Source of the DNA: Pauljensenia sp018375675
Lineage (GTDB): Bacteria > Actinomycetota > Actinomycetes > Actinomycetales > Actinomycetaceae
Direction: 5' to 3'
NCBI GenBank assembly: GCA_041432705.1
Contig: JAPWAE010000002.1
Location: forward strand, 310,001 to 374,000
DNA length: 64,000 nt
The notes under the pieces were generated by a model, which was given only the letters and a program-made list of their open reading frames with translations, had not been told where the DNA came from and made no database searches. Made by a program: the position numbers and the translations under genes. This document shows, piece after piece, positions 25,882 through 34,331 of this stretch. How positions within the stretch are numbered: the first letter of the stretch is position 1; the number at the start of each line of letters is the position of its first letter.

Positions 25882-27168
25882 TCAGTGAAGAATAAGGTCA
25901 GCAATTCGCTGGAGATCCTCGGATCCCGCGAATTCGATGACGATCCGGCCCTTCTTACGTCCCTCGGTGATGGTCACGCGCGTGTCGTACGCGTCGGACA
26001 GCGCCGATACGACGCTCTCCCCCAGCTGCGACAGAGGACGCGGCTGGCGGGCGCGAGGACGTGGCGTCGCCTTCGACTTGCCGAGACGAACGATCTCTTC
26101 GGTAGTACGCACAGAGAGACCCTCGGCGACGATACGCTCAGCCAGTCGCTCCATTTCCTCGGGCTTCGACAGCGACAGCAGTGCACGGGCGTGGCCGGCG
26201 GTGATGACCTGAGCGGCGACCTTCTTCTGGACGGACGGCGGGAGCTTGAGGAGGCGCAAGGTGTTAGCAATCTGCGGGCGCGAGCGGGCGATTCGCTTGG
26301 CGAGCTCTTCCTGAGTCGCACCGAAATCCGCCATGAGCTGCTGATATGCGCTCGCTTCTTCCAACGGGTTGAGCTGGGCCCGGTGGAGGTTTTCCAGGAG
26401 CGCGTCGCGGAGCAGATCCCCGTCTTCGGTTTCCCGGATGATTGCCGGAATCGTGGTTTCGCCTGCGAGCTCGGAGGCGCGCAGGCGGCGCTCACCCATG
26501 ATCAGTTCGTAGCGTGCTTCGGGCTTCTCGGCGAGGAACTCCTGGAGTTTCTCGGAACGGCCCTTCGCGGGGATACTACGAACGACGACGGGCTGGAGAA
26601 CGCCGACCTCCTTGATCGAGGCCGACAGTTCCTTCAGATCGTCCTCATCAAAGACCTCTCGAGGCTGCTTCGTGTTGGGAACAATCTGATCGATCGCAAT
26701 TTCAGCGAAGGATGCTCCTGGCACCGGAAGAAGCTCGTGATCAACGGATGTTTCACGTGAAACATTCTGTTCTTCGCGCTTGTCTGCTTCGTTCGCGGAA
26801 GAGCCTGTTGCGGGCACACGAGCAGCCTTCTGGCGGGAATCTGAGCCATTGATTCCGCCGCCGAGACCGCCGCGAGAGCCGGCGCCGCGCCGTCCACCGG
26901 CCGCATCAACGGACGGCATCGCCGGACGCTTCTTCTTCGACGAGGCAGTGCCACGCTTAGGCTGCAAAAGGTCCTTAGCGGAACCTCCACGCTTGCCGCC
27001 GGAGCTACCTTCGGGGAAGAACACATCCAGGGGACGGGAAGGCGCGGAGGGTGCGTTATTCGGCGTCTGCTCACTAGCCTGAGGAATGAGAGCTCCAAGA
27101 CCACGGCCGAGGCCAGTGTGCTTGCGAGCGCCCTTACGGCCCTCAGACTTCGGTGCTGCATCCGCCAT
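25882..27168 (-). CDS. parB: Chromosome partitioning protein ParB
   Basis: CTP-dependent DNA clamp that loads at parS and spreads to organise the origin region. 428 residues; ATG at 27168 with AAGGAG 8 bases upstream. The N-terminus KHTGLGRGLGALIP is the conserved ParA-stimulating segment. A long disordered linker (about residues 30-140) is followed by the CTP-binding domain with IDQIVPNTKQPREVFDE, GERRLRASELAG, the ENLHRAQLNPLEEA motif and the helix-turn-helix (TQEELAKRIARSRPQIANTL), then a C-terminal dimerisation domain. The linker is longer than in most ParBs. A parS site lies inside the gene, encoding the NVSRETS part of the linker. It is downstream of parA with a 170-bp gap that holds two more parS sites. 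Confidence 0.97.
   Translation of the reverse strand: MADAAPKSEGRKGARKHTGLGRGLGALIPQASEQTPNNAPSAPSRPLDVFFPEGSSGGKRGGSAKDLLQPKRGTASSKKKRPAMPSVDAAGGRRGAGSRGGLGGGINGSDSRQKAARVPATGSSANEADKREEQNVSRETSVDHELLPVPGASFAEIAIDQIVPNTKQPREVFDEDDLKELSASIKEVGVLQPVVVRSIPAKGRSEKLQEFLAEKPEARYELIMGERRLRASELAGETTIPAIIRETEDGDLLRDALLENLHRAQLNPLEEASAYQQLMADFGATQEELAKRIARSRPQIANTLRLLKLPPSVQKKVAAQVITAGHARALLSLSKPEEMERLAERIVAEGLSVRTTEEIVRLGKSKATPRPRARQPRPLSQLGESVVSALSDAYDTRVTITEGRKKGRIVIEFAGSEDLQRIADLILH
26749..26764. promoter_or_regulatory. parS centromere site 4, inside parB
   Basis: Exact TGTTTCACGTGAAACA within the parB coding sequence, in the variable linker region where it encodes VSRET on the minus strand. Confidence 0.95.
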
Positions 27169-27198
27169 TGCAATACTCCTTCAATTGCGTCGGTTCAT

Positions 27199-27214
27199 TG
27201 TTTCACGTGAAACA
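27199..27214. promoter_or_regulatory. parS centromere site 5, in the parA-parB gap
   Basis: Exact TGTTTCACGTGAAACA 31 bp upstream of the parB start; ParB binding here could autoregulate parB. Confidence 0.95.
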
Positions 27215-27321
27215 ATGGCATGCGCTCAGCTAGTAAGCGTCTTTGATCACTTTGTTGCACCAATGCTCACACACGGTGACTAATACGTGCTGATCTGCGG
27301 AAACATGCGGAAAACTCCGAA

Positions 27322-27337
27322 TGTTTCACGTGAAACA
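27322..27337. promoter_or_regulatory. parS centromere site 6, at the parA stop
   Basis: Exact TGTTTCACGTGAAACA, 1 base beyond the parA stop codon and closest to the origin (about 6.7 kb). Confidence 0.95.
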
Positions 27338-27338
27338 A

Positions 27339-28220
27339 TCACTCCTCAGAGGCTGCGACACGCTGGCACAGCTCCAACGCAGCCTTCCGATACGCGATTG
27401 CGCCCACGTTACGAGGATCATACGTGACGACAGTCTGACCGTAGCTCGGCGCCTCGGAAATGCGCACAGAACGCGGGATGACGGTATCAAAAGTGTGGTC
27501 CGGGAAGTGCGAACGCACTTCGCTCTCGACCTCTTCGGAGAGCTTCGTGCGCTTATCTGCCATGGTCAGCAACATGCCGGAGACACGCAGGCCGGGGTTG
27601 AGATCCACACCGATCCGTTCGACGGTGTTCCACAGCTGGCTGAGGCCCTCCAGGGCGTAATACTCGGCCTGAATCGGGATCATGACCTCATCGGCGGCGA
27701 CCATGACATTCAGCGTCACGAGGCCGAGGGAAGGCGGGCAGTCAATGAGCACGATGTCGATTTCGGCATGCTCAGAAACGTACTCACGCAGGGCCTCACG
27801 CAGTCGATACTCGCGGCGCTCGACGTCGACGAGCTCGATTTCGGCTCCGGACAGGTCGATCGTGGCCGGGCACACGACAATACCGTCGATGTCGGGGCAC
27901 GGCTGCACGACGTCGGCAACGCTGGCCCCACCGATAATGACATCGTAGGTTGACGGGGTTCCGGCGGGGTGGGGAACGCCGAGCGCGCTCGAGGCATTTC
28001 CCTGGGCGTCCGCGTCGACAACGAGGACAGACAAGCCACCCATCGCGAGGCCGGCCGCGAGGTTAACGGCCGACGTCGTCTTACCGACACCCCCCTTCTG
28101 GTTCGCGACGGCAATGATGCGCGTGTGCTCGGGGCGCGGGAACGTCGCGCGTTCGAGCATGGCCAGATCGCGCATGTTGCGCTCGATCTGATTCGACAAA
28201 GGGGTGTTGTTGGTACTCAC
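27339..28220 (-). CDS. parA: Chromosome partitioning ATPase ParA (Soj)
   Basis: Walker-type ATPase that moves ParB-parS complexes across the nucleoid. 293 residues with a GTG start at 28220 preceded by AGGAAGGTG. Deviant Walker A KGGVGKTTS near residue 43, with the signature Lys; switch I VVDADAQGNAS; Walker B VLIDCPPSLGL; and the C-terminal IPRSVRISEAPSYGQTV motif typical of chromosomal Soj proteins. The N-terminal extension of about 30 residues is common in actinobacterial ParA. It lies 286 bp downstream of rsmG and precedes parB. Confidence 0.97.
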   Translation of the reverse strand: MSTNNTPLSNQIERNMRDLAMLERATFPRPEHTRIIAVANQKGGVGKTTSAVNLAAGLAMGGLSVLVVDADAQGNASSALGVPHPAGTPSTYDVIIGGASVADVVQPCPDIDGIVVCPATIDLSGAEIELVDVERREYRLREALREYVSEHAEIDIVLIDCPPSLGLVTLNVMVAADEVMIPIQAEYYALEGLSQLWNTVERIGVDLNPGLRVSGMLLTMADKRTKLSEEVESEVRSHFPDHTFDTVIPRSVRISEAPSYGQTVVTYDPRNVGAIAYRKAALELCQRVAASEE

Positions 28221-28416
28221 GAGACACCTTCCTAGATACTGCCCCTAGTTTACGGGCACACGCACTCACTTCCAGCACGAAAGGCCCAGGATGCATCCAG
28301 GCGCACACAATCTCCGCACACCGCCGTACAACGACGAAAATTTCGTTCTGTAGGATCGATTCTCCCAGCGAAAACACACAACGTGACAAACCGTAAATCG
28401 AGGGAATCAATCTGAC

Positions 28417-28440
28417 ACAACACAACACCAATGTGTTGTG
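28417..28440. promoter_or_regulatory. Inverted repeat in the parA upstream region
   Basis: ACACAACAC and GTGTTGTGT flank a CAAT centre in the 28221-28505 gap. It sits in the region where the parA promoter is expected and might be an operator, though it is also close to the rsmG terminator. Nothing else identifiable lies in this gap. Confidence 0.3.
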
Positions 28441-28452
28441 TATCACTAAATA

Positions 28453-28488
28453 AGAGGAGCGCCGCAGCAACCGCCACGACGCTCCTCT
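28453..28488 (-). terminator. Terminator of the rpmH-rsmG transcript
   Basis: AGAGGAGCG and CGCTCCTCT arms around an 18-base centre, with TTATTT following on the transcribed minus strand; 18 bases past the rsmG stop. Confidence 0.7.
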
Positions 28489-28505
28489 CCCCCACTGGGG
28501 ACGCA

Positions 28506-29189
28506 TTACTTAATGCGCGTGCAGACCACCACGTACGTGGACTCGTCCTCCATGATGGACGGCACCTCGTGGATCTCAGCGCGCAGGTGGTGACGACGCA
28601 GCTCCGCCGAGGCCTCGTCCACCTCGATGGGCGCGCGGCGGCCCTTAAGGGCCACGAGCGAGCCCCCGGGGGCGATCAGCTTCGACGTCATGCGCACGAG
28701 CTTGCTCATGTTGGCCACGGCGCGAGCGGTGACCACGTCGGCCTTGCCCTTGCCGCGCAGCTCTTCGGCGCGCGCCTGGTGAATGGTGACGTTGTCGAGG
28801 CCCAGGTCCTCCACGACGTCCATGAGCCACTCAACGCGGCGCGCCATGGGCTCGGCGAGATGCACGTCGAGCTCGGGGCGGCAGGCGGCGATCACGATGC
28901 CCGGCAGCCCCGATCCGGAGCCGACGTCGAGGACCTGACGGCCATCCTTACGCGGCATGAAGTCCAGGACCGCGGCGGAGTTGACGATGTGGCGCGACCA
29001 GATGCGCTCCATGTCGCGCGGGCCCAGGAGGCCGCGAATCTCGCCTTCCTCCTCGAGCATGCGCGCGTATTCGGCGACCTCGGCGAAGGCCGGTCCGAAG
29101 AAGTCGCGGACGGCCTGCGTGGGCTGTTCTGGGACGAAGGGGTCGCCAACCTGGCGACCCCTTCCCGTCCCGTTCGGGTTCTCACTCAC
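28506..29189 (-). CDS. rsmG: 16S rRNA (guanine527-N7)-methyltransferase RsmG
   Basis: S-adenosylmethionine-dependent enzyme that methylates G527 in the 530 loop of 16S rRNA; loss gives low-level streptomycin resistance. 227 residues. SAM-binding motif LDVGSGSGLPGIVIA near residue 86, HIVNSAAVL upstream as in GidB, VTARAVANMSKLV, and LVALKGR near residue 180. GTG start at 29189 overlaps the jag stop by 8 bases, indicating coupled translation. Gene order jag-rsmG-parA is standard near actinobacterial origins. Confidence 0.96.
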   Translation of the reverse strand: MSENPNGTGRGRQVGDPFVPEQPTQAVRDFFGPAFAEVAEYARMLEEEGEIRGLLGPRDMERIWSRHIVNSAAVLDFMPRKDGRQVLDVGSGSGLPGIVIAACRPELDVHLAEPMARRVEWLMDVVEDLGLDNVTIHQARAEELRGKGKADVVTARAVANMSKLVRMTSKLIAPGGSLVALKGRRAPIEVDEASAELRRHHLRAEIHEVPSIMEDESTYVVVCTRIK

Positions 29190-29685
29190 CGTCGGTGCCC
29201 TCGGGGAGGATAACCACGCGGCGGTGGGGCTCGGCGCCCTCGGACTCGGAGGTCAGGCCCTCGTCGGCGACCACGTCGTGGCACACCTTGCGCTCAAAGG
29301 GGTTCATGGCGTCGAGCTTGACGGCCTCGCCGGTGGCACGCACGCGGGCGATGGCCTCGCGGGTGATGTCCTGCAGCTCTTCCTTGCGCTCGGCGCGGAA
29401 GCCGGCGATATCGAGCATGAGGCGCGAGCGCTCGCCGGTCTCGGTCTGGACGGCCAGACGGGTGAGCTCCTGGAGGGCGTCCAGGACCTCACCGTCATCG
29501 CCCACGAGGCGGTCGAGGGCATCGGGGTCGTCGGCGACGATCTCGACCGAGGCGCGGCCGTTTTCGACGTCGATCTCGATGTCGCCGTCGAGATCGGCGA
29601 TATCAAGCAGCTCTTCCAGGTAGTCGGCGGCGATTTCGCCTTCTTCTTCGAGGCGGGTCAGCTTGTCTGCGTTGTCGTCACTCAT
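29182..29685 (-). CDS. jag: RNA-binding protein Jag/KhpB (KH and R3H domains)
   Basis: A 167-residue single-stranded nucleic-acid-binding protein linked to envelope growth and YidC function. GGAGG precedes the ATG at 29685. The N-terminal acidic stretch EEEGEIAADYLEELLDI leads to the KH domain (VEIVADDPDALDRLVGDDGEVLDALQELTRLAV, with a GDDG variant of the GxxG loop), and the C-terminal R3H domain has AVKLDAMNPFERKVCHDVV and EGAEPHRRVVI. The Jag_N domain seen in Firmicutes is missing, as usual in Actinobacteria. Confidence 0.95.
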   Translation of the reverse strand: MSDDNADKLTRLEEEGEIAADYLEELLDIADLDGDIEIDVENGRASVEIVADDPDALDRLVGDDGEVLDALQELTRLAVQTETGERSRLMLDIAGFRAERKEELQDITREAIARVRATGEAVKLDAMNPFERKVCHDVVADEGLTSESEGAEPHRRVVILPEGTDGE

Positions 29686-29768
29686 GACGTGTCCTCCGTA
29701 GTGGGGAATGGGGTCTTGCTGGTGTCCAGGTTACCGGCTGGGGGCCTGGAACCGTGAATCTATGGTGG

Positions 29769-31112
29769 TCAGCGCTTGTTGCCGGAGCGGCGACGGGCCT
29801 TGCGGCGCTCGATGCGGCGACGTTCGATCTCCTCGGCGCTGAGCGAGCCGTGGCCGGAGGCGGAGTCGTTGGCCTCGGACTCGTCCTTCGACGAGGCCTT
29901 GGCTCCCTCGCGCTCGAGGGTGCGGCGGTCGCGGACCTGCTTCTTGAGCTCAGCGCGCTGGGCGGAGGCTTCCTGCTTGGCGAGGCGCTTCTCGACGGCG
30001 AGGGTGAGGCCGTGCATCCACTGCTCGTCTGGCAGGGTCGTCCATTTCTGGGTGGCCAGGTTGCGGTAGACGGTGATGATCTCGCCCGCGCTCATCTCGG
30101 CGGGGAAGTCGGAGGCAACGTGCTGCTTCTTGGCCTTGGAGCGAAGCTCAGCGAGGGTGCGCTCGTTGAGCTCGTCGATGCGAGGATCGGAGCCGGCAAC
30201 GCCCAGGGCGGCGCGCTCACGGTCGTAGTTCTGGAAGAAGGGCTTGGCCCATTCCTGGTAGCCGGCCTCGCGGGAGGCGAGGAGGTCGGCGTAGGCCGGG
30301 GAGCCGGGGGTCGGCATGACCTTGATGGTCCAGAAGGACTGGGCGAGGGCCCAGAAGGAGGCGGTCACGGTGTAGATGACGACGCCCATCTGGAAGAACC
30401 CGCCGGAGAAGATGAACATCAGCGGCATCACGTACATCATGGAGCGCTGCGACTGAGCCATCGGGTTGTCGCCCATGTCGGGCATGTTGCGCGAGAAGGA
30501 CAGGCGCATGGAGACGAACTGCAGGACGACCATGAGGACGATCGCGGCGATGAAGACAGTGACGATCGCGGGCTGGCCCCAGGACTCGCGCAGGGTGTGG
30601 GACAGCGGAACGCCGAAGACGGTGGAGTTAACGATCTCGGTGGACACGGACTCGGTCAGCGGACCGAGGTGATCGGTGGAATCGCCGCGGTAGGTGTAGG
30701 TGCCGGCGGAGATGGAGGAGACCGCAATGATGGCGCGGTACATGCCGAACAGGACGGGCATCTGCACGAGCATGGGCAGGCAGGAGGCGAAGGGCGAGAC
30801 CTTGTGCTTGCGCTGGAGGGCCTGGGTCTCTTCCATCATCTTCTGACGGCTGACCTGGTCCTTCTTGCCCTTGTACTTCTCTTGGATCTTGCGCATCTCA
30901 GGCTGGATGGCCTGCATGGCTCGCGAGGAGCGGATCTGCTTGAGGAACAGCGGGATGATGGCAATACGCACCAGGATGGTGAGCAGCACGATGGACAGGA
31001 CCCACGCCATGCCGGAGCCGGAGGACATTCCGACCAGCACGAGGAAATCGTGGATCCACACCCAGAGCCACGCGAGGGCCCACGCGAAGGGGTGGAGGAT
31101 TGCGTCGAACAT
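29769..31112 (-). CDS. yidC: Membrane protein insertase YidC (Oxa1 family)
   Basis: Inserts and folds inner-membrane proteins with or without SecYEG. 447 residues, long for a Gram-positive member because of an extended basic cytoplasmic tail. Hydrophobic segments include WVLSIVLLTILVRIAIIPLF (with the conserved Arg of the hydrophilic groove), LPMLVQMPVLFGMYRAII, AIVTVFIAAIVLMVVLQFV and MPLMFIFSGGFFQMGVVIYTVT. The cytoplasmic loop KKDQVSRQKMMEETQALQRKH matches the C1 hairpin region. The tail (RRRIERRKARRRSGNKR) is suited to ribosome contact. It sits between yidD and jag. No clear ribosome site is seen before 31112. Confidence 0.95.
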   Translation of the reverse strand: MFDAILHPFAWALAWLWVWIHDFLVLVGMSSGSGMAWVLSIVLLTILVRIAIIPLFLKQIRSSRAMQAIQPEMRKIQEKYKGKKDQVSRQKMMEETQALQRKHKVSPFASCLPMLVQMPVLFGMYRAIIAVSSISAGTYTYRGDSTDHLGPLTESVSTEIVNSTVFGVPLSHTLRESWGQPAIVTVFIAAIVLMVVLQFVSMRLSFSRNMPDMGDNPMAQSQRSMMYVMPLMFIFSGGFFQMGVVIYTVTASFWALAQSFWTIKVMPTPGSPAYADLLASREAGYQEWAKPFFQNYDRERAALGVAGSDPRIDELNERTLAELRSKAKKQHVASDFPAEMSAGEIITVYRNLATQKWTTLPDEQWMHGLTLAVEKRLAKQEASAQRAELKKQVRDRRTLEREGAKASSKDESEANDSASGHGSLSAEEIERRRIERRKARRRSGNKR

Positions 31113-31160
31113 AGTTTTCGCTTTCGCCGTGGCGCTCGTGCGCCGCTGTTTCGTTGTTCC

Positions 31161-31526
31161 TTAGAGTCCCGAGGCCGTGTCCGGCTCGGTCAGGTCGTGC
31201 TCCGGGTCGAGTCCCATGGGGGCGGGACGTTCCCAGTTATCGTGCCCAGCCCAATCCTCGGGTGGGATCCAGGGGTCGGGCTTCCAGCGTCCACGCTCTG
31301 GTACGTGGTCCACTCCCCCGTGGCTCCAGGGGTTGCATCTCAGCAACCGCCAAGCCGCGAGGATGAGTCCCTTGATGGGTCCGTGGACGCGAATGGCCTG
31401 GAGAGCGTAGGTCGAGCAGCTGGGTGCGTATCGACACCGGGGGCCGAGGGCCGGGGAGATGTAGCGCTGATAGGCGACGATGGGTGCGGACACGAGAGCG
31501 CGAAGCGCCCGGCCCGCCATATTCAT
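31161..31526 (-). CDS. yidD: Membrane protein insertion efficiency factor YidD
   Basis: Small membrane-associated protein assisting YidC. The core ALVSAPIVAYQRYISPALG, then CRYAPSCSTYALQAIRVHG and GLILAAWRLLRCNPWSHGGVDHVPE, is diagnostic. The ATG at 31526 overlaps the rnpA stop as ATGA, giving 121 residues; a GTG at 31538 is less likely. The C-terminal Pro/Asp/Glu-rich tail extends beyond the minimal family. Confidence 0.95.
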   Translation of the reverse strand: MNMAGRALRALVSAPIVAYQRYISPALGPRCRYAPSCSTYALQAIRVHGPIKGLILAAWRLLRCNPWSHGGVDHVPERGRWKPDPWIPPEDWAGHDNWERPAPMGLDPEHDLTEPDTASGL

Positions 31527-31876
31527 CGTGCGTCCCACTTACGCCACGCTCGCGCCATCACGCGGTCGAGGTGTTCGCCGAGTTCCTTGGAGGGAACGCC
31601 GAGGGCTTTGGAGGAGGCCCGCACGACGACCCTGGATCCTTCGGGTAGGTCAGCGATTCGCTCGCGCATGAGGTGGCGCAGCTGCCGCTTGACGCGGTTG
31701 CGTCCGTTGGCGCGCTTGATTTCCCGCTTGGGTACGACGAAACCGACGAGGCGACTGTTGCGTTCCTCGTCGGCTCGGACGTGGACGACGACCAGCGGAT
31801 CTCCTGCACGCGTTCCTTGTCGGATCGCGGCGGTGAAATCCGCTGGGTCAACCATGCGGTGCGCGCGCGGCAGCAC
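31523..31876 (-). CDS. rnpA: Ribonuclease P protein component
   Basis: Protein subunit that helps the RNase P ribozyme bind pre-tRNA 5' leaders. 117 residues, basic, with the family core RNRVKRQLRHLMRE (RNR motif) near residue 59 and VVVRASSKAL. The GTG start at 31876 lies 9 bases after rpmH, consistent with the rpmH-rnpA operon; no strong ribosome site is visible. Confidence 0.95.
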   Translation of the reverse strand: MLPRAHRMVDPADFTAAIRQGTRAGDPLVVVHVRADEERNSRLVGFVVPKREIKRANGRNRVKRQLRHLMRERIADLPEGSRVVVRASSKALGVPSKELGEHLDRVMARAWRKWDAR

Positions 31877-31885
31877 CGGTGTGTC

Positions 31886-32026
31886 TCAGGCGGACAGCTT
31901 GGCGCGGCCCTTGCGACGGCGGGCAGCCAGAATGGCGCGGCCGGCGCGGGTCGACATGCGCAGACGGAAGCCGTGCGTCTTGGAGCGACGACGGTTGTTG
32001 GGCTGGAAGGTCCGCTTGGTGGTCAC
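31886..32026 (-). CDS. rpmH: 50S ribosomal protein L34
   Basis: A 46-residue very basic ribosomal protein. The minus strand from the GTG at 32026 reads MTTKRTFQPNNRRRSKTHGF and continues RLRMSTRAGRAILAARRRKG to RAKLSA. This is the complete L34 pattern. GAGGAGAATTGCC lies immediately upstream. It is divergent from dnaA across the 32027-32473 region. Confidence 0.97.
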   Translation of the reverse strand: MTTKRTFQPNNRRRSKTHGFRLRMSTRAGRAILAARRRKGRAKLSA

Positions 32027-32197
32027 GGCAATTCTCCTCGGCGGGGAGTGGTTTCCCACTCGGTATCGGTTGGGCTATCGACACACGGGGGCGCGATAGC
32101 GGGGACGCACGCCCGAAATGGGCGCAAACAAAGATCAAGCCTAAGCGGATTGGGGCCGCACGTCAACGCGGCAACGTTACCCACCGCGTCACACACA

Positions 32198-32377
32198 GTA
32201 TCCACAGCTGTGTAAATCACTGTGGATCTCATCCATCCACAGAGGGTGGATGAAGGGAGTTATCCACAGGCTGTTCGTATTTTTGCTTTCCGCACGCTGC
32301 TGCGGACCCAAAGTTGTAACTACAGAGCTGTGATTCTGTGATAGTTCTCCACAGCTCCATCCCCAGTCTGTGCATAA
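32198..32377. promoter_or_regulatory. DnaA-box cluster in the rpmH-dnaA intergenic region
   Basis: One perfect TTATCCACA box (32260-32268), plus near matches GTATCCACA (32198-32206), TGTGGATCT (32221-32229), CCATCCACA (32233-32241), TTCTCCACA (32344-32352) and TGTGCATAA (32369-32377). The 447-bp gap also carries the two divergent promoters. Typical for autoregulation of dnaA and possibly a second part of a bipartite origin. Confidence 0.75.
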
Positions 32378-32473
32378 CATGTGCGCGGACTACACTGCGA
32401 CAATGTACGAGCGTCACGCACATCACCAAGAAGTCGTGACCGAACTCACCCGTATTTGTGACCGGAGGTTGCC

Positions 32474-33922
32474 GTGGAGTCGGATTCCCTCACACGCGCA
32501 TGGGCTGCGGCCCTGGATGCAGTCCCCACCGACGAGCTGGGGCCCGTCGCCACGTCGATGCTGCGCTCCGCCCGCCCCCTCGGCGACATCGAAGGCACGA
32601 TCCTCCTCGCCGTCCCCAACGATTTCACCAAGCAGTGGATTGAAGACAAGGCGCAGTCAAAGCTGACGACCGCCCTGTCCGTGCACCTGGGCCGCACCGT
32701 GCGCATCGCCATCACCGTCGATCCCACGCTCGAGGTCATCACGGACGAAGAGGACGAGGAGGAGCCGACCCCCTCCGCACCGGCCGTACCCGGGGCGGCC
32801 CCGGCCTCGTCGATCGTTGAGGACGAGGAGCACCACTCCCCCGCCCTCGTCACCGCGCCCACCGACTCCGGTCCGACCCACCTGAACCCCAAGTTCACCT
32901 TCGACACCTTCGTCATCGGCCCGTCGAACCGTTTCGCGCACGCCGCCGCGCTCGCCGCCTCGGAAACCCCTGGTACTGCCTTCAATCCCCTCTTTATCTA
33001 CGGCGATTCCGGACTAGGTAAGACACACCTGCTCCAGGCCATCGGCCACAACGCGCTGTCGATGATGCCTCACCTCAAGGTCCGCTACGTCAACTCCGAA
33101 GAATTCACGAACGAGTTCATCAACGCGATTCGCCTCAATAAGACGGACAACTCCCAGGTCGAGGCCTTCCACCGCCGCTACCGCGAACTCGACATCCTCC
33201 TCATCGACGACATCCAGTTCATCGGCGACAAGGAACAGACGGTCGAAGGTTTCTTCCATACCTTTAATGCGCTGCACAGCGCCAACAAGCAGATCGTCCT
33301 GACCTCGGACCTGCCCCCGGCCCAGCTCAAGGGATTCGAGGACCGCATGCGGTCGCGCTTCTCCTCGGGCCTGCTCGTGGATGTTCAGCCGCCGGACCTG
33401 GAGACCCGCATCGCGATCCTCCATAAGAAGGCGGATGCCGAGGGCCTCGAGGTCACCCCTGAGGTGTTTGAATACGTGGCCTCGCGCATCTCCTCCAACA
33501 TCCGTGAGCTCGAGGGCGCGCTCGTGCGCATCGGCGCGTGGGCGTCGCTGTACCAGGAGCGCATTGACTTGAACCTCGCGCAGATGATGCTCAAGGACTT
33601 CGTGTCCAACCCGGACGACAACGAGATCACCGTCAGCCTCATCATGAGCCAGTGTGCCGTCTACTTCGGCGTCACCATTGAACAAATGGGTTCCTCGGAG
33701 CGCAGCCACAACGTCGTCGAAGCCCGCCAGATCGCCATGTATCTGTGCCGCGAGCTCACCGACCTGTCCCTGCCCAAGATCGGACAGGCTTTCGGACGCG
33801 ACCACACGACGGTTATGCACGCGAACAAGAAGATCTCGAAGCTTATGAAGGAAAAGCGCGAGACCTTCAATCACGTGTCGGAGCTTACAAACCGCATCAA
33901 GCAGAAGGCCAGGGAGTCGTGA
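32474..33922 (+). CDS. dnaA: Chromosomal replication initiator DnaA
   Basis: AAA+ ATPase that binds DnaA boxes, melts the origin and recruits helicase. 482 residues; GTG start at 32474 with GGAGG upstream. Domain I (about 1-90), an acidic Pro-rich domain II (about 95-140, DEEDEEEPTPS), domain III with Walker A GDSGLGKTHL near 177, Walker B LLIDDIQFI near 243, sensor TSDLPP near 280, and domain IV with the DNA-binding signature GRDHTTVMHANKKI near 441. Confidence 0.98.
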   Translation: MESDSLTRAWAAALDAVPTDELGPVATSMLRSARPLGDIEGTILLAVPNDFTKQWIEDKAQSKLTTALSVHLGRTVRIAITVDPTLEVITDEEDEEEPTPSAPAVPGAAPASSIVEDEEHHSPALVTAPTDSGPTHLNPKFTFDTFVIGPSNRFAHAAALAASETPGTAFNPLFIYGDSGLGKTHLLQAIGHNALSMMPHLKVRYVNSEEFTNEFINAIRLNKTDNSQVEAFHRRYRELDILLIDDIQFIGDKEQTVEGFFHTFNALHSANKQIVLTSDLPPAQLKGFEDRMRSRFSSGLLVDVQPPDLETRIAILHKKADAEGLEVTPEVFEYVASRISSNIRELEGALVRIGAWASLYQERIDLNLAQMMLKDFVSNPDDNEITVSLIMSQCAVYFGVTIEQMGSSERSHNVVEARQIAMYLCRELTDLSLPKIGQAFGRDHTTVMHANKKISKLMKEKRETFNHVSELTNRIKQKARES

Positions 33923-34331
33923 AAACGGCGCGGGCGCTGACGAAAGTTGGCGCCCGCGCCCCATTCACAGGAGTTGTGCACATCTGGTGCATGAGCGAGC
34001 TCAAGCTGTGTAGAAAGAGGGCATGCCTGTGGATCTCAAAAAGTTGTCATTTGCTTCGTGCACAGGACCACGTGACGAATCCACAGCCTCGTCCCATAAT
34101 GACAGCACAGTCATTTGATTGAAATTCCGCCGCATAAGGGAGTTATCCACAGAACTCACAGCCCTTATGATGGAAGGACAGTCACATGACAAAAATTTTT
34201 TCACAGGCCTCCGCACAACAACGTCGCCGCCGACGCTACGCGATGGCACGCGCGAGGCAAATTTCCTGCCCCACGTGGGCACACTTGTGGGTAAAGTAGT
34301 GTCCGATCCGTTTTGTGTTTTGGAGGCAGCT
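33923..34331. other. Probable replication origin oriC between dnaA and dnaN
   Basis: A 409-bp gene-free interval. DnaA-box matches: TTGTGCACA (33974-33982), TGTGGATCT (about 34028-34036), GAATCCACA (34077-34085), a perfect TTATCCACA (34143-34151) and TGTGGGTAA (34286-34294). An AT-rich run GACAAAAATTTTTTCACA lies near 34187-34204 and could be the unwinding element. In most Actinobacteria oriC is located exactly here. Boxes in both flanks of dnaA leave open a bipartite arrangement. Confidence 0.8.

Noticed and set aside
32027..32473. Main oriC placed upstream of dnaA
   Set aside because: It has DnaA boxes including one perfect copy, but the dnaA-dnaN gap has as many plus an AT-rich run and is the usual actinobacterial location. 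A bipartite origin is possible.
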